A DNA stretch of 64,000 bases from Planctomycetota bacterium (GTDB lineage Bacteria > Planctomycetota > UBA1135 > GCA-002686595), in contig JABACD010000001.1 in NCBI GenBank assembly GCA_014237855.1, positions 372,001-436,000 of the forward strand. Reading direction: 5' to 3'. The notes beneath the pieces are model-generated. The model did not search any database. It was given only the letters and a program-made list of their open reading frames with translations, and was not told the origin of the DNA. The translations under genes were made by a program, and so were the position numbers. Shown in pieces: positions 36,128 through 44,758 of this stretch (positions are counted from its first letter, which is position 1; each line of letters opens with the position of its first letter).

Positions 36128-37783
36128 TCAGGTGATCTGAGCTTTTTCCCGGGCGGTGGCGTGCATGAACCGCACGAGCAAGGAGCGCCTCGAGGCCCTC
36201 GGCCGAGGGAAGTCCCTCAGGACCTCCAGGTACCGTCGAGCCGCATGACTCCAGTGCAGCTCGTGCTCCACCGATTCACGGGCTGCCCGCTCCATCCGCG
36301 CCAGCTCAGCGGGGTCCTCTCGTAGGCGAAGGACCATTGCTGCGAGGTTCTCAGCCTCACTCTCGCCATGAGGCAAGCGCAGCACGCAGCACGCGGGAAG
36401 ATGGGCAAACTCCGGTAGCTCGCTGATGACCACGGGCTTGGCGAGAGAGAGCGCCTGACAGGCCCCCCCTGAGGTACCGCCTGTCGAGGGACCACGCAGG
36501 TTGACGCAAAGGTGCGCGGCCCCCATCGCGCCCCAAGCCTCCGGCTCTGGCAGCCACCCCGTGACATGCACGTGCCCTTCGAGTCCTCGACGGGACTGCT
36601 CTCGAACGAGATCAAACTCCTCGGGTCTCGACTCGCCCACGACCAGCAAGCGAGCGTCCACGCCACGCTCACGTAGAAGCACCAGCGCATCGAGCATGAC
36701 AGCTGGCCGCTTGTGTTGCTGGAGGGCCCCAAGCGTCCCGAGCACGAACGAGCTCTCCCAGGCTGAGGGGAGGTTCAACTGGAGGCACGCATCTTGTCTC
36801 GACGGCTGTCCATCCCACCGGCGCTCGACTCCGTGATGAACGCGTGCAATCGGCGTTGCGGCATTGCGCGAGGTGAGCACCTGGTCACCCACCCAGTCCG
36901 AGTGCACCAGGAATGCATCCGCATGACGCACCACGGAGCGATTGAGACAGAGCTCGAATCGATCAGCGCTCAGCCCCTGGGGCTCATGAGTCCCTGGCTC
37001 ATCCAAGCTCATCGAGTGCCAGTTCCCCTCGGTCAACAACTCGACCTTCCGCAGAAAGACTCCCAACTCACGCTCGTCACTTACTGAGCGCCGGTTGCGA
37101 ATCGGGCCTGCACCACCGACTTCGAACTGAAGAACCCGGCTGTCATCGGACTGAAATTCGAGTTCGATGGAGAGATCCTCGGGCTCAGCCCATTTTCCGA
37201 GCAGCACACCACCCTGCAGGACCTTCAGGGTTCGGCCACCAGGGACATGGACCTTCAGTCGAGCAGCCCGCGCAGTGCCCAGGTTCAGCTCTGACTGAGC
37301 GGAGGACCAGCGGCCACCAGACTCCTGCGAGTACCAGCCCAAACGGAACCGCTTCCCTCTCGTAGCCTCCGCTGGAATCCGAACATTGCGCAAGTAGGTT
37401 TGCGCCTCCTCCCTTCCACCCTCGCGAAAGGCCCGTTGGAGCCCTCGTAGTCCACCCCGCTGCAGGCTGGGATGAGCCGCCATCGCAAGATCGAAGAGCA
37501 CCCAGTCATGCAGCATGACTGTGCCGCCCAGGCCTCGAATCAAGGGCAACATGAAGGCGTGCTGACCTTCATTACCAAGCTGGTAGAGGATCTGATCGTA
37601 GTCTCGAGGCTTGAGGTCCGCGACGGAACGTAGCGGTTCGGAGCTCGACTCTTCACCCTCACGCCCCACCTCTACGTACACATCGACCTCCGCCTCCTCA
37701 CGCAAGTAGGGCAAGAGGTGACGGGAATAGTCAGCGATCCCCGACCGTGAGGACCACGGAGTCGTCACGAGAGCGATCTTCAA
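36128..37783 (-). CDS. GT-B (family 4-like) glycosyltransferase with an embedded beta domain
   Basis: The 551-residue protein opens with MKIALVTTPWSSRSGIADYSRHLLP, the glycogen-synthase-like N-terminal pattern, and its C-terminal domain has FVLGTLGALQQHKRP, VGESRPEEFDL, HVTGWLPEPEAWGAMGAAHL and GTSGGACQALSLAKPVVISELPEF. Residues about 145-255 form an inserted beta-strand-rich stretch (GWYSQESGGRWS onward) that interrupts the N-terminal Rossmann half and is not part of ordinary GT4. It transfers sugars to a cell-surface glycan or lipid acceptor (inference). It is seven bases downstream of the methionine aminopeptidase gene. Confidence 0.87.
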   Translation of the reverse strand: MKIALVTTPWSSRSGIADYSRHLLPYLREEAEVDVYVEVGREGEESSSEPLRSVADLKPRDYDQILYQLGNEGQHAFMLPLIRGLGGTVMLHDWVLFDLAMAAHPSLQRGGLRGLQRAFREGGREEAQTYLRNVRIPAEATRGKRFRLGWYSQESGGRWSSAQSELNLGTARAARLKVHVPGGRTLKVLQGGVLLGKWAEPEDLSIELEFQSDDSRVLQFEVGGAGPIRNRRSVSDERELGVFLRKVELLTEGNWHSMSLDEPGTHEPQGLSADRFELCLNRSVVRHADAFLVHSDWVGDQVLTSRNAATPIARVHHGVERRWDGQPSRQDACLQLNLPSAWESSFVLGTLGALQQHKRPAVMLDALVLLRERGVDARLLVVGESRPEEFDLVREQSRRGLEGHVHVTGWLPEPEAWGAMGAAHLCVNLRGPSTGGTSGGACQALSLAKPVVISELPEFAHLPACCVLRLPHGESEAENLAAMVLRLREDPAELARMERAARESVEHELHWSHAARRYLEVLRDFPRPRASRRSLLVRFMHATAREKAQIT

Positions 37784-37790
37784 ACCACAA

Positions 37791-38696
37791 TCAGGCAGTG
37801 ATCACTTCGACCCCATCCGGGCCGATGAAGATCGAGTGCTCGGTTTGGGCAACCATCACACCTTCTTCCTCGACGAGCGGTGGGTAGCGCATCAGGGAAC
37901 CCTGCTTGGCAAGCTTGGAGATGACATCTTCAAGGGCCTCGGGGTCGTGATCGCTGAAGTAACGACGCGCAATCGGCAGCCCTCGCCAGGACTCGATTGC
38001 CTTGAGGATCTCTCGGTCGAGCCCCTTGGCCTTCCGCGGCGGCCGTACGAGCATGAAGACTTCTGAGCGCCCTGCCTCGTGGATGTAGCCACGGCCCGTG
38101 GACGCAAACGGTTCAATCGCGATCATCATGCCCTCATGGAAGCGAGCCCCACCACGCTCGGGATAGTTGGGGATCTGGGGCGCGCAGTGCACTCGCCAGC
38201 GATCGACACCGTGCCCGGTCAGGTTCCGCACGGGCTCAAACCCGGCCGAGGTGATCGATCGCTCCACGGCTGCGCCGATGTCCCGCACCAGAACTCCGTC
38301 GCCCACAGTCGCGATGGCGGCCTTGAGAGCGTCCGAGGATGCCTTGATCAGGGGACCCCAGCGCCCATTGCTGGAGAGATCCACGCTGGTTGCCGTGTCG
38401 GCCACCCAGCCATCCACGTGGACGCCGATATCGACCTTGACGCAGTCGCCCTCCTCGTAAACTGTCTCATCGCTGGGTGAGGAACAATAATGCGCCGCGA
38501 CGTGGTTACGGCTGGACTGGGCCGGAAATGCCGGAGCAGCATCCTGGTCTCGAATCATGCTCTCCACAGTCTCGAGCACGTGCCTGATGCGGACTCCAGG
38601 CTTGATCTCTTCACGAGCCCACTCCCGGCACTCCGAGGCGATGCGACCGGCCCTGCGCCACTTCTCCAGGTCTTCCTTGTCTCTTACCTTTCCCAT
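37791..38696 (-). CDS. map: Methionine aminopeptidase, type II (archaeal/eukaryotic-like)
   Basis: The ATG at 38696 (MGKVRDKEDLEKWRRAGRIASECREWA) gives 301 residues. Metal ligands are seen in VKVDIGVHV (Asp), ADTATS (Asp), TGHGVD (His), AIEPF (Glu) and TEHSIF (Glu). The NLTGHGVDRW block and the insert between the His and the first Glu fit the type II class, normally found in archaea and eukaryotes and less common in bacteria. It removes initiator methionine from new proteins. It is divergent from a small lipoprotein and precedes the glycosyltransferase. Confidence 0.88.
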   Translation of the reverse strand: MGKVRDKEDLEKWRRAGRIASECREWAREEIKPGVRIRHVLETVESMIRDQDAAPAFPAQSSRNHVAAHYCSSPSDETVYEEGDCVKVDIGVHVDGWVADTATSVDLSSNGRWGPLIKASSDALKAAIATVGDGVLVRDIGAAVERSITSAGFEPVRNLTGHGVDRWRVHCAPQIPNYPERGGARFHEGMMIAIEPFASTGRGYIHEAGRSEVFMLVRPPRKAKGLDREILKAIESWRGLPIARRYFSDHDPEALEDVISKLAKQGSLMRYPPLVEEEGVMVAQTEHSIFIGPDGVEVITA

Positions 38697-38757
38697 GTCG
38701 GCGGGGATTCTAATCCGAAGTCGATTGTCGGTCGCGATTCCTTCCGATACTCCCTCT

Positions 38758-39171
38758 GTGAGATGCCTCATCGCCCTTCTCGGTCTTCTGATCCTGCCCA
38801 TCCAGCTGGCCTGCCAGACCCAGGTCCGGCAGATGGATCGGCCCAATCCAGACGCCAATATCTCTTACCTGGTCGCCAGGAGGGCCTGGGAGGTCGTGGT
38901 CGCGGGTGAGGTCGTGGGAAGCGTGGTGGAGTTCGAGGAGCCTGACGGGGAAAGGAGCTATTTCAGTGTTCGCAACTCCCGACACCAGGAACTGGGCCTT
39001 GTGGACGTCCACGGACGCGCTTGGCGCTTTCACGCGCACCAGGATGCCCCAGAGTGGCTGGGCACTGGAACTGTCCAGGAAGGCGCTGAGGGGATTCTTG
39101 AGCTGGTACTGCCTCCGGAGATGTACGAGATCTCGCTGGAACTGCTCTCCGCAACCGGAGGCGAGAGCTAG
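38758..39171 (+). CDS. Small exported lipoprotein
   Basis: The in-frame start is GTG at 38758; the ATG at 38763 is out of frame. The 137-residue product begins MRCLIALLGLLILPIQLAC, a lipoprotein signal with lipobox. The mature part (WEVVVAGEVVGSVVEFEEPDG; LGLVDVHGRAWRFH) is beta-rich without a known family. No Shine-Dalgarno is seen, so a leaderless or weakly initiated message is possible. It is divergent from the methionine aminopeptidase gene, only about 60 bases away. Confidence 0.6.
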   Translation: MRCLIALLGLLILPIQLACQTQVRQMDRPNPDANISYLVARRAWEVVVAGEVVGSVVEFEEPDGERSYFSVRNSRHQELGLVDVHGRAWRFHAHQDAPEWLGTGTVQEGAEGILELVLPPEMYEISLELLSATGGES

Positions 39172-39507
39172 CGACTTCTTTCTCCCGCCGAGCCGCCCCA
39201 CTCTCCCTCTTTGGCGCACTCGAAGCCGGCATCTACCCCTACCCAGAACCGGAGTGCGCTTTCCTAATAAACCCTCCGGTTATTGCCTCTGACAGGCATC
39301 TCTGCCCAGATCGCGAGGCCTGGAGTGTCCAAAAAACGACACATGACTTGGACTCTCTAGGCCCACGGGTGCCCGAATTCTCGGACTTGCGTCATGAGGG
39401 GGTCGGAAAGGCTCAATCCCGGAGCCCTTACCGATCGAAACAGGTGGGGTCAGCGCCCCGCAGGCAGCACAAGCTCCTGCCTTTCAAGTAACTCCCCGCA
39501 GTCCGTC
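39172..39507. other. Intergenic stretch before the protein kinase gene
   Basis: In these 336 bases I see no coding pattern and no strong stem-loop. The frame of the kinase remains open back to 39394 but has no protein character. It should contain the kinase promoter, which I cannot place. Confidence 0.4.
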
Positions 39508-40434
39508 ATGATCAAGCTCGAAGCAGGCGAACACATCGGCTCCTACAAGGTGATCGAGTTCCTCGCCCGTGGCGGGTTCGCCCTCGTCTATCTCGCCGAA
39601 GACCCTGAGGGGAACAAGGTTGCCCTCAAGGTTGGAGATGTTGCTGGTGGTGGCCGTTATGTCACGCGATTCCTGGAGATAACCAATCAGCGCCGGCCCG
39701 AAGGCATCAGCCCCGACGAGACCCCCGCAGAGGCGATCTTCTTCCGCCAGAATGGTGTACGAATCGACTTCCTCGACGTGCACGAGATCGACGATCTGAT
39801 CCGTAGCGAGGGAGAGGTCCTCATCGGTGCCAAGAACCCGAACCTGGTCAAGGTCCGAGAGATCTTCAACCATGAAGGTCGACCGATCGTTGCGCTCGAA
39901 TACGCTCGAGGAAAAACGCTTCGCGAGAAGGTGCGAGCCCTGGAAGGCATTCGCCTCAACTGGTTTCTCACCATCGTTCGTAGTCTCCAGCGCCTCAACA
40001 AGAATGGCCAGCTCGAGTACCACGGCGACCTCAAGCCCGAGAACATCCTGATCAAGCCGTCGGGCAGTGTCGTCATGATCGACCCCGCCTTGCGGATCGA
40101 TGAGCGTGCCGTCATCACGACGACCCCCCACTACAACCCTCTGCTTCTTCGTGACAGCAAGGCCGACGTGATGGGCATAGGCATCATGCTCTATGAAATC
40201 CTGACCGGCGTGCTGCCCTTTGACGACGTCCCCTGGACCTTTGCAGGCCGTGAGCAGGGTGGTGAGACAGAACGCCTTTCGCTCTCGTACTTCTTGAGCT
40301 ACCCACCTCCGCGTGATCTGAACCCGAACACGCCCGATGCTCTGGCAAGGATCGTCTACAACTGCCTGATCGTCCCGGACTACGGCCTGTCGGATCTCGA
40401 GACCGACCTGGTCGACTTCCTGCGCAAGGAATAG
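39508..40434 (+). CDS. Bacterial Ser/Thr protein-kinase-like protein, cytosolic
   Basis: From ATG 39508 the 308-residue protein is a kinase fold only: glycine loop LARGGFALVY (19-28), ATP Lys41 in VALKVGD, catalytic loop HGDLKPEN at 172-179, and the metal-binding Asp192 in a D-P-A variant of DFG. HRD being HGD and DFG being DPA suggest weak or atypical activity, although the essential Lys and Asp residues remain. It has no transmembrane or sensor domain. Its partner is unknown. A long hairpin terminates the gene. Confidence 0.8.
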   Translation: MIKLEAGEHIGSYKVIEFLARGGFALVYLAEDPEGNKVALKVGDVAGGGRYVTRFLEITNQRRPEGISPDETPAEAIFFRQNGVRIDFLDVHEIDDLIRSEGEVLIGAKNPNLVKVREIFNHEGRPIVALEYARGKTLREKVRALEGIRLNWFLTIVRSLQRLNKNGQLEYHGDLKPENILIKPSGSVVMIDPALRIDERAVITTTPHYNPLLLRDSKADVMGIGIMLYEILTGVLPFDDVPWTFAGREQGGETERLSLSYFLSYPPPRDLNPNTPDALARIVYNCLIVPDYGLSDLETDLVDFLRKE

Positions 40435-40441
40435 GCGGATC

Positions 40442-40498
40442 CAGAACAGAGCGAGCCCGCTCTACCCTTCACGGGTGGAGCGGGCTCGCTCTGTTCTG
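40442..40498. terminator. Long bidirectional hairpin between kinase and leucine dehydrogenase
   Basis: Arms 40442-40467 and 40473-40498 pair over 26 positions with one non-identical base, around a five-base loop. It begins seven bases after the kinase stop and ends eleven bases before the leucine dehydrogenase stop, so it serves both convergent genes. Confidence 0.8.
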
Positions 40499-40508
40499 AT
40501 GACTTTCT

Positions 40509-41567
40509 CTAGTTGCTGGCTGCGCGCGCAGCCTTGAGTCGATCACTTGCCAGGCGCTCAGCGGCTGTATTGGTGGGGATGTCATCCCGACGACTGATCT
40601 CGAACACCTTCTTGAGGTTGTCGTAGATCCTTGCGATCTGCTCCCGTGCCACGGCCTCATTGTAGCCCCCAGGCAGAAGCTCGACCGACACATTGATGAT
40701 CCCCCCCGCATTGATCACATAGTCAGGGGCGTAGAGGATTCCCCGGTCTCGGACCACCGCAGCGTGGCGAGGTTCGAGCATCTGGTTGTTTGCACATCCG
40801 GCCAAAGCTCGACAGTGCAGAAGCGGAATGGTGTCGTCGTTGATACCAGCACCCCGTGCACAGGGCGAATAGATATCGCACTCAACGGAGAGATGCTCAT
40901 CATCGCTGACGACATCGAATCCGTACTCGTCTTGGAGCTGCTTGACCCTGGCCTCGTTGATATCACAGATGGTGACTTCGGCCCCGGACTCCTTGAGCAG
41001 GACTGCCAGCGCTCCCCCGACAGCACCGACCCCCTGAATCACGACCTTCTTGCCGGCCAAGCTGGTATCGCCATCGAGCTCCTCTGCCACGGCCCGCAAG
41101 CCGATCAGGCACCCCTCGGCAGTGTAGGGGCTCGGGTTACCGGAGCTACCCTCGGAGCGCTTGAGCCCTGTTACCCAGCGTGTTTCTTTTTGGACAACCT
41201 CGAGATCGGGAATGCCGATGTTCATGTCCTCGGCCGTGATGTAGATCCCATCCAAGCTGTCGATGAATCGGCCCATCGAGCGAAAGAGGGCCTCGCTCTT
41301 CATCGACTTCGGGTCACCGAGAATCACGGACTTGCCACCACCTAGTCCGGTCTCTGCAACAGCCGACTTGAGGGTCATCCCACGCGAGAGACGCAGCACA
41401 TCGAAGAGCGCCTCGTCTTCCGAAGCGTAAGGCCACATCCGCATCCCTCCGAGCGAGGGCCCAAGGGTGGTGTCGTGAACGGCGATCAGCGCGTGAAGTC
41501 CGGACTGCTGATCACGGGCGCGCACGACTTTCTCGTAGCCGTCGACCTGGATCTCGGTAATTTCCAT
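40509..41567 (-). CDS. Leucine dehydrogenase (Glu/Leu/Phe/Val family)
   Basis: The 352-residue enzyme oxidatively deaminates branched-chain amino acids with NAD. It has GPSLGGMRMWPYASEDEAL, the catalytic region LSRGMTLKSAVAETGLGGGKSVI, and a Rossmann part VVIQGVGAVGGALA. The length fits leucine dehydrogenase (about 360) rather than glutamate dehydrogenase (about 420). It gives NADH and 2-oxoacids or assimilates ammonium. It lies downstream of topA in the same direction, 123 bases apart. Confidence 0.92.
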   Translation of the reverse strand: MEITEIQVDGYEKVVRARDQQSGLHALIAVHDTTLGPSLGGMRMWPYASEDEALFDVLRLSRGMTLKSAVAETGLGGGKSVILGDPKSMKSEALFRSMGRFIDSLDGIYITAEDMNIGIPDLEVVQKETRWVTGLKRSEGSSGNPSPYTAEGCLIGLRAVAEELDGDTSLAGKKVVIQGVGAVGGALAVLLKESGAEVTICDINEARVKQLQDEYGFDVVSDDEHLSVECDIYSPCARGAGINDDTIPLLHCRALAGCANNQMLEPRHAAVVRDRGILYAPDYVINAGGIINVSVELLPGGYNEAVAREQIARIYDNLKKVFEISRRDDIPTNTAAERLASDRLKAARAASN

Positions 41568-41690
41568 GCTCGGGGAGTTGGGGCTGCTGTCTAGCTGGGC
41601 AGGAATAGGTGGCGCCGCAGTCTATCGAGACGGCTCTCTTGAGTCGACCCCACGCAGACCCGCTGCGGACCAGAAACAGCCCCCTAGCAC

Positions 41691-44408
41691 CTAGGAACTG
41701 GACTTCTTGTTCGCCGCCTTTTTCTTGGTGGCCTTCTTGGCCGCCTTTTTCTTCGTGGCCTTCTTGGCCGTCTTCTTCTTCGTGGCCTTCTTGCCAGCCT
41801 TCTTCTTGGTGGTCTTCTTGCCAGCCTTCTTCTTGGTGGTCTTCTTGCGACGAACCTTTCCTGACGCCTCACGCACCGCGATCATGTCGCAGGCCTCTTC
41901 AAGCGACACCTTCTCGGGGTCTTGATCCTTTGGAATCGAAGCGTGGATCGAGCCATCGCTCACGTAGGGCCCGTAGGGTCCCGAGAGCACGCGAACGGGA
42001 AGCTCGGTCTTCGGGTCGACACCAAGCTCCTTGAGAACCTTTGAAGCCCGGCGTCGTCCTCCTCGAGCAGGCGGCTCGGCCAATCGCTCGAGAGCCTTGG
42101 CTAGAGTCACCTCCCAGATATCCTCTGGCTTGTCCAGGCTGCGAGTATCTGCGCCCCGCTTCACATAGGGCCCGTAACGACCATAGTCCGTCAGGACGTC
42201 GTTGCCCTCGGGGTCCTGTCCAACCGTCCGCGGTAGACGCAGCATCTTCAATGCGTCATCGATGGAGACCTCTTCCACATCCATGCCGGGAAGAAGCGAC
42301 TTCATCTTGGGTTCGTCATCGTTCTCACCGAGTTGAAAGTAGGCGCCGTAACGCCCCGTCTTTGCGTAGACCTGGCGACCGGTTTCGCTGTCCACGCCAA
42401 GCTCCTTGGGTCCCGAACCCTTGCGAAGAATCTCTTCCGCGCTCTCGATGGTTAGTTCGTCGGGTGCCAGGCCGTCTGGGACGGTAGCACGATCTTCACC
42501 TCGCTCGAGATAGGGGCCATAGCGCCCCACGCGGACGTTGATCGTTCGGCCCTCGGTATCCTCGCCTAGAGGTAGCGTGCAGACATCCCGAGCATCGATC
42601 TCCGTCTGAATCAAGTCCTTGAGACCTTGGTCTCCATTGTTCCCAAAGTAGAAGCGCTTGAGATACGGCAGCGCCTCCATCTTTCCAACTGCAATGGCAT
42701 CGAGGTCATCCTCCATCCGAGCAGTGAATGCGGTGTCGATCAGTCCGGCGAAATGCTGCTCCATCAGCTTGACCACCGCGAAGGCCACAAAGGTCGGCAC
42801 CAACGCAGTACCCTGCTTGACCACATAGGAACGCTGCAGGATCGTGTCGATGATCGTGGCGTAGGTGCTCGGTCGACCGACCCCTCGAGCCTCGAGAACC
42901 TTCACCAGCGATGCCTCCGTGTACCGAGCGGGAGGTTGAGTGGTGTGATCCTTCGGCTCCAAGCTGGCGAGATCGACTCTCTCGCCCTCGTTCAGGCTGG
43001 GAAGCACCAGCTCCTTGTCTGCCAGTTCCGCCTTCGGGTCATCGGCGCCCTCGACGTAGGCCCGTAGGTAGCCCGGGAATTCGATCGTCTTGCCCGATGC
43101 CTGAAAGACTGCACGGCCGTCGGATATCCGAAGGCTCATTCGATGCCCCTTCGCGTCAGCCATCTGGCAGGCCATGGTGCGCTTCCAGATCAGCTCGTAG
43201 ACCTTGTACTCACGGTCATTGAGCTTGTTTCGCAGATCCTCAGGCCGTTGGAAGTCCTCCGAGGGACGAATCGCCTCGTGAGCCTCCTGGGCATTCTTCA
43301 CCTTGGTCTTGTAGATGCGCGGTTCGCTTGGGACGAACTCCTTTCCGTAGAGCCGCTCAATCGCCTCACGTGATGAGGAAACCGCAGCTCCCGAGAGGGT
43401 CGTCGAGTCTGTCCTCATGTAGGTGATGAGGCCGTTCTCGTAGAGCCTCTGAGCGGCCTGCATGGTAGCCCGGGCAGAGAGCCGCAACTTGCGGTTGGCC
43501 TCCTGTTGAAGCGTACTGGTCGTGAACGGCGGGGCCGGACGATCCGTGTAGGGCTTGCGCTCGACACTCTCGACATTCCAATTCGACTTCTTCAGATCGC
43601 CGACGAGTTGCATCGCCATCGGCTCATCGATCAGGCAGATGTCGGAGGCCTTTCCGTCGCCAGCCTTCAGTAACCCTGTCGTGCTGTCGAAGTCCTTGCC
43701 GCGAGCGATACGCTTGCCATCGAGGGAAACCAGGACGGTTGCGAACTCAGGCCCCTTGGCCGCCTTGAAATCTGCGGTCAGGTCCCAATAGGTACTCTTG
43801 ACGAATCGCTGACGCTCCCGTTCGCGCTCCACGATCAACCGGACCGTCACGGACTGCACTCGACCTGCTGACAGCCGCGGAGCCACCTTGCGCCAGAGAA
43901 TCGGGGAGATCTCGTAGCCGTAGAGCCGGTCCAGGATTCGCCTGGTCTCCTGGGCCTTCACCATCCGGGTATCAAGCTCCCGGGGATTCTCCAGAGCCTC
44001 CTGGATCGCCTTCTTGGTGATCTCGTGGAAGACCAGACGCTTCTGGGGCACTTCTGGAGCGAGGACTTCGAGCAAGTGCCATGAAATGGCCTCTCCCTCG
44101 CGGTCCTCATCAGTCGCCAGGTAGACGATGTCTACCTTCTTCAGCATGTCCCGAAGCTTCTTGACCTGCTTCTTCTTCTCCGTCGGGACCACGTAGATCG
44201 GCTCGAACTCGTGATCGACGTTGATTCCAAGTCGAGACCAGGCCTCGCCCTTGATGTCCTTGGGGATTTCCGCCGCCGAAGTAGGCAGGTCGCGAATGTG
44301 GCCGATACTGGCCTCGACCAGATATCCCTTGGGGAGGAACTTGGAGATGGTCCGCGCCTTCGTCGGTGACTCGACGATGACCAGGGCCTTTTCCGGGAGT
44401 GACACCAT
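41691..44408 (-). CDS. topA: DNA topoisomerase I with lysine-rich C-terminal tail
   Basis: From ATG 44408 (MVSLPEKALVIVESPTKARTISKFL) the 905-residue type IA topoisomerase relaxes negative supercoils. It has a TOPRIM domain (VIVESPTKA; YLATDEDREGEAISWHL with the Asp/Glu metal residues) and the catalytic region LITYMRTDST containing the active-site Tyr. Instead of zinc fingers, the C-terminal part has repeated glycine/tyrosine modules (GRYGPYLERGED; GRYGAYFQLGEN; GRYGPYVKRG; GPYGPYVSDG), followed by about 50 residues of Lys/Ala/Thr-rich repeats resembling histone H1 tails. This end was reported in other phyla to raise processivity. Confidence 0.96.
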   Translation of the reverse strand: MVSLPEKALVIVESPTKARTISKFLPKGYLVEASIGHIRDLPTSAAEIPKDIKGEAWSRLGINVDHEFEPIYVVPTEKKKQVKKLRDMLKKVDIVYLATDEDREGEAISWHLLEVLAPEVPQKRLVFHEITKKAIQEALENPRELDTRMVKAQETRRILDRLYGYEISPILWRKVAPRLSAGRVQSVTVRLIVERERERQRFVKSTYWDLTADFKAAKGPEFATVLVSLDGKRIARGKDFDSTTGLLKAGDGKASDICLIDEPMAMQLVGDLKKSNWNVESVERKPYTDRPAPPFTTSTLQQEANRKLRLSARATMQAAQRLYENGLITYMRTDSTTLSGAAVSSSREAIERLYGKEFVPSEPRIYKTKVKNAQEAHEAIRPSEDFQRPEDLRNKLNDREYKVYELIWKRTMACQMADAKGHRMSLRISDGRAVFQASGKTIEFPGYLRAYVEGADDPKAELADKELVLPSLNEGERVDLASLEPKDHTTQPPARYTEASLVKVLEARGVGRPSTYATIIDTILQRSYVVKQGTALVPTFVAFAVVKLMEQHFAGLIDTAFTARMEDDLDAIAVGKMEALPYLKRFYFGNNGDQGLKDLIQTEIDARDVCTLPLGEDTEGRTINVRVGRYGPYLERGEDRATVPDGLAPDELTIESAEEILRKGSGPKELGVDSETGRQVYAKTGRYGAYFQLGENDDEPKMKSLLPGMDVEEVSIDDALKMLRLPRTVGQDPEGNDVLTDYGRYGPYVKRGADTRSLDKPEDIWEVTLAKALERLAEPPARGGRRRASKVLKELGVDPKTELPVRVLSGPYGPYVSDGSIHASIPKDQDPEKVSLEEACDMIAVREASGKVRRKKTTKKKAGKKTTKKKAGKKATKKKTAKKATKKKAAKKATKKKAANKKSSS
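41697..41850 (-). repeat. Lysine-codon repeat encoding the topA tail
   Basis: The 3' end of topA is a run of near-repeats of about 30 bases encoding KKAGKKTTKKKAGKKATKKK-type peptides (K-K-x-A/T-K-K). The repetition is inside the coding frame and preserves it. Such tracts can expand or contract by slippage or recombination. Confidence 0.85.
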
Positions 44409-44758
44409 TATTCTTCGATGGTTTTTGGACCGGGGTGAGGCTGAGAAGTGGGGCAATAAATAGGGTGGCGCCCCATGGTGTCAAGGACGCCCACCCCAAA
44501 GCTTGGCCCCCCCCGAGAGCCCCGGTGATCCTTAAACCCATTCCCTAAAAGGACTAACGGTCTTTGCCAGATCTCGAATTCAGGCCTGCCGCGCTGGCCA
44601 GGCAGGAAGCGGTTCCACGGCATCCCCGGCATCCGACGGGACCAGGGGGCGGGTCTGCAGGATTCCTGGTCAGCCAGGGCCAAGGGCGCTGATCGAGTGT
44701 TCAGGAGCAGAACCATCTTGGGCGGCCTTGGGGTCTAATGTAGGTGCACTGAACCAGC
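44409..44758. other. Divergent intergenic stretch topA / helicase
   Basis: These 350 bases separate the topA start (-) from the helicase start (+). I see a short cctgcc/ggcagg stem (44585-44606) and a C8 run (44504-44511), but no protein or RNA gene. Promoters for both genes should lie here; taatgt at about 44737-44742 is a possible -10 for the helicase. Confidence 0.35.

Noticed and set aside
38763..39171. ATG at 38763 as start of the small lipoprotein
   Set aside because: It is out of frame with the lipobox; GTG 38758 is in frame.
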